Positions 15,098-16,681 of a stretch of DNA of 16,681 bases are shown one piece after another. Origin of the DNA: Euryarchaeota archaeon TMED117 (GTDB lineage Archaea > Thermoplasmatota > Poseidoniia > Poseidoniales > Poseidoniaceae); the NCBI GenBank assembly GCA_002171315.2, contig NHFS02000002.1, forward strand, positions 11,929-28,609, read 5' to 3'. The notes beneath the pieces were generated by a model, which saw nothing but the letters and a program-made list of their open reading frames with translations, did not search any database and was not told where the DNA came from. Both the position numbers and the translations under genes were made by a program. The first letter of the stretch is position 1. Each line of letters starts with the position of its first letter.

Positions 15098-15827
15098 ATC
15101 CACCGATCATTTTTGTTGCTCCCAAAAAGAAGAACATGGACATCGTCATCCAAAGTGGTACAAACCACATGATATCTCGCATCCTGCCAAGCATTCGGCC
15201 AGAGACAGCAACTCCTACTGCGCTTGCCACAGCAAAGAAGAGGCTGAATGTCGATAGAAAACCATCAATTTGGAAACCCTTAGAACCAGGGGTAAATAGT
15301 CCAACAAGGAATCCAATGAGTCCAGGAAGGCCAATACAAATGAAGAGAACGATAAGGATTCCACGTCCTTGAAGTTCTGATTCTCTTTTGTTCATCAAAT
15401 CATTAAGTCTTTCATAATCCATCGATAAATTCATCAGAATTTCCTGTAGTGGAGCACCTTGCTCGATAGCAGTTTCGAGTAGGTGCATTACTCGTTGAAC
15501 CTGAGAAGATCTTGTTTTGGTTGCAAAACTTGAGAGAGCAGCATCGAAGGAACTTGCATGGCTTTCTGCCAATGTTTCTTCGAGTAGTGGTCCAAGTGGA
15601 GCTGGTGCACTTTTTGCTTGATGTTGCATTGCCTCTTGAATACCAAGGCCAGCCCCTACTTCATCCGAGAGGGCTTCAAGGAAACTTGGTAAAGCATTCT
15701 CAATTTTTCTTCGGCGAATTCGTTCTCGAATAGGAGGGATTCCTCCGCCTAACATAGCAAAACCAACTACGCCCAGAAACAACATCATCGGTTGATCATT
15801 GAACGACTCAAGTAAGCGAAAGAGCAT
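15096..15827 (-). CDS. T2SSF-domain pilus assembly membrane protein (TadC-like)
   Basis: An inner-membrane platform protein for the neighbouring ATPase. A short N-terminal hydrophobic segment (MMLFLGVVGFAMLGGGIPP, 14-32) is followed by the cytoplasmic helical T2SSF domain: LPSFLEALSDEVGAGLGIQEAM (about 47-68) and a second half with AIEQGAPLQEILMNLSMDYERLNDL. Three C-terminal hydrophobic segments follow, starting near GILIVLFICIGLPGLIGFLV, FLSTFSLFFAVASAVGVAV and FVPLWMTMSMFFFLGAT. At 243 residues it has a single T2SSF domain; archaellum FlaJ has two in one chain, and here the other half is the preceding gene. The two therefore probably act as a pair. The ATG at 15827 is preceded by GTGAT and begins 4 bases after the upstream stop. 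Confidence 0.87.
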   Translation of the reverse strand: MLFRLLESFNDQPMMLFLGVVGFAMLGGGIPPIRERIRRRKIENALPSFLEALSDEVGAGLGIQEAMQHQAKSAPAPLGPLLEETLAESHASSFDAALSSFATKTRSSQVQRVMHLLETAIEQGAPLQEILMNLSMDYERLNDLMNKRESELQGRGILIVLFICIGLPGLIGFLVGLFTPGSKGFQIDGFLSTFSLFFAVASAVGVAVSGRMLGRMRDIMWFVPLWMTMSMFFFLGATKMIGG

Positions 15828-15830
15828 GAT

Positions 15831-15835
15831 ATCAC
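15831..15835 (-). promoter_or_regulatory. Ribosome binding site GTGAT overlapping the upstream TGA
   Basis: Minus-strand TTTGTGATATCATG: GTGAT, 3 bases before the ATG at 15827, contains the TGA stop of the TadB-like gene. Weak as a Shine-Dalgarno, but in the same stop-overlapping pattern as the other junctions of this operon. Confidence 0.45.
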
Positions 15836-16407
15836 AAACCTGGATCCTTGGTGTGAGTTTTCAGACCAATCATTACCATTGCAAGAAGCGTGAGCATTAA
15901 TCCAGCATTTACGACCATATTGATTGTTGATTGCTCAGGCATACCGAAGAAGCTGCCCATATCTCCAACGAGTTGAGGAAAGAGGCCAAAAACCGCTAAA
16001 ATAATCGGTCCAATCATGCCAATAGAAAGAAGTGATTCTGGAACGCCACTCAAATCTTCAATATATTTTTTCACATCTTCAGTCCGTTCTTCTTCCATTC
16101 GACTTCCTTGTTTTTTCAAGGTGTCAATGATATCGGTATTTTGTGTGATATTCATATGCATGATGTTGAGTAAACGGCGATAGCCGTCTGTTTCAGCCTT
16201 ATTCATCATGCTTTTGAGTTCCTTTTCGAGGGATCGCCCTCCACTTCTTACCTTGTCCATCATTTCTTTGAAGTCATCAGATATGATTCCATATCCGCCT
16301 TGAGAAATACTGTGGATTGTTGCTTCAAGACCAATACCTGAGGACATGAGAACGTCCATTGCTCGAATGACATAGAGAACTTCTCTCTTTTCATCCAGTT
16401 TACGCAT
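15832..16407 (-). CDS. T2SSF-domain pilus assembly membrane protein (TadB-like)
   Basis: The partner platform protein of the TadC-like product. The first 130 residues form a cytoplasmic helical T2SSF domain: REVLYVIRAMDVLMSSGIGLEATIHSIS, then FKEMMDKVRSGGRSLEKELKSM. Two C-terminal hydrophobic segments follow (LLSIGMIGPIILAVFGLFPQLVG and MVVNAGLMLTLLAMVMIGL), ending in a short basic tail. The glycine in the ALDVLMSSGxGLE-type segment and the SGGRSLxxEL motif are the usual T2SSF signatures. Starts: the open frame reaches 16470 inside the upstream gene, but two adjacent ATGs at 16410 and 16407 follow AAGGTGG. The second gives the 4-base spacing seen at other starts here. The 191-residue length is short for TadB because there is no N-terminal hydrophobic region. 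Confidence 0.83.
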   Translation of the reverse strand: MRKLDEKREVLYVIRAMDVLMSSGIGLEATIHSISQGGYGIISDDFKEMMDKVRSGGRSLEKELKSMMNKAETDGYRRLLNIMHMNITQNTDIIDTLKKQGSRMEEERTEDVKKYIEDLSGVPESLLSIGMIGPIILAVFGLFPQLVGDMGSFFGMPEQSTINMVVNAGLMLTLLAMVMIGLKTHTKDPGL

Positions 16408-16411
16408 CATT

Positions 16412-16418
16412 CCACCTT
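16412..16418 (-). promoter_or_regulatory. Ribosome binding site AAGGTGG deciding the TadB-like start
   Basis: Minus-strand TTGAAGGTGGAATGATG: the TGA of the upstream gene overlaps the first A of AAGGTGG, and tandem ATG codons follow. Spacing favours the second ATG (16407). Confidence 0.6.
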
Positions 16419-16669
16419 CAAATAACGTCTTCAATGAGTTCAAAATGAAACTTCTCGGTTGAACCCTCATACTCTAGAGCAGAAAAGATGACTTTGACAT
16501 CTCGTTCTTCAAACGGGTCGTGAATGAATGGCTGTCCGGATCGGAACATCTCTAGAATGCGTTTGTAATCATCGAGAGACAAAATCCCTCGAACGTTGTA
16601 AACAGTGGATTCAGAGCCTTCATCATGAAGATTATCGCCTTCTCCACCTCTGATGATTGTACGGGTCAT
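16418..16669 (-). CDS. Small acidic protein at the head of the pilus operon, unknown function
   Basis: Not recognised. The 83-residue product has no signal or membrane segment and is rich in Asp/Glu. It has two parts: a polar N-terminus (TIIRGGEGDNLHDEGSES) and a compact alpha/beta-looking remainder (ILSLDDYKRILEMFRSGQPF; VKVIFSALEYEGSTEKFHFEL). It ends where the TadB-like gene's ribosome binding site begins, so it is co-translated with the pilus genes and may be a small accessory or regulator of the motor (inference). GAAGG lies directly against the ATG at 16669 without normal spacing, and the frame is open to the window edge (16681). The true start may therefore be further upstream and the protein longer. 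Confidence 0.6.
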   Translation of the reverse strand: MTRTIIRGGEGDNLHDEGSESTVYNVRGILSLDDYKRILEMFRSGQPFIHDPFEERDVKVIFSALEYEGSTEKFHFELIEDVI

Positions 16670-16681
16670 CCTTCGGGTTAA

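Noticed and set aside
13842..16407. Calling the motor genes archaellum flaI and flaJ
   Set aside because: FlaJ is one chain with two T2SSF domains; here there are two separate one-domain proteins, no other archaellum gene is visible, and the ATPase His-box wording (MNTGHDGS) fits CpaF/TadA.

Overview
The window looks like a compact chromosomal segment from a mesophilic euryarchaeote, most plausibly a Thermoplasmatota or marine Group II (Poseidoniales)-type organism. This is inference: no rRNA or other phylogenetic marker is present. Archaeal signs are a class III-signal pilin with the DEEAVSPVIATVLLLA start, a geranylgeranyl-reductase-family flavoprotein, a Tad-like/archaeal pilus motor, and ribosome binding sites that are copies of GGAGGTGAT. 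Bacterial-looking cargo (MutS1, an endonuclease-type MutL, MoaA, a LON-domain protein) sits among these genes, as is common in such lineages. Base composition looks moderate and fairly even by eye. I see no insertion sequences, CRISPR arrays, tRNAs or phage genes, and no gene-free stretch longer than about 200 bases.

Layout. Bases 1-4342 (+) carry mutS (5' end outside the window) and mutL, a mismatch-repair operon. Bases 4304-5692 (-) carry aroA, convergent with and overlapping mutL. Bases 5721-7506 (+) carry moaA (molybdopterin step 1) and a stand-alone LON-domain protein. Bases 7507-7998 (-) carry a type IV pilin-like protein. Bases 8059-10152 (-) carry a translationally coupled pair: a trans-polyprenyl diphosphate synthase followed by a geranylgeranyl-reductase-family protein, acting in isoprenoid (lipid or quinone) synthesis. 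Bases 10198-11319 (+) carry a divergent hydroxymethylbilane-synthase-like protein without the expected cofactor cysteine. A divergent pair of unrecognised genes follows: a coiled-coil protein (11298-11915, -) and a 584-residue protein with three SAP-like N-terminal helical repeats (12094-13848, +). Bases 13842-16669 (-) carry a pilus-assembly operon read leftwards: a small unknown protein, two single-domain T2SSF membrane proteins (TadB/TadC-like) and a CpaF/TadA-type ATPase.

The segment is extremely compact. All four convergent gene pairs overlap or abut at their stop codons. Within the operons a stop codon is often merged with the Shine-Dalgarno of the next gene (TGAGGTGA). The strongest candidates for something undescribed are the hydroxymethylbilane-synthase-like protein, the SAP-repeat/coiled-coil pair, and the pilus operon's 83-residue first protein.
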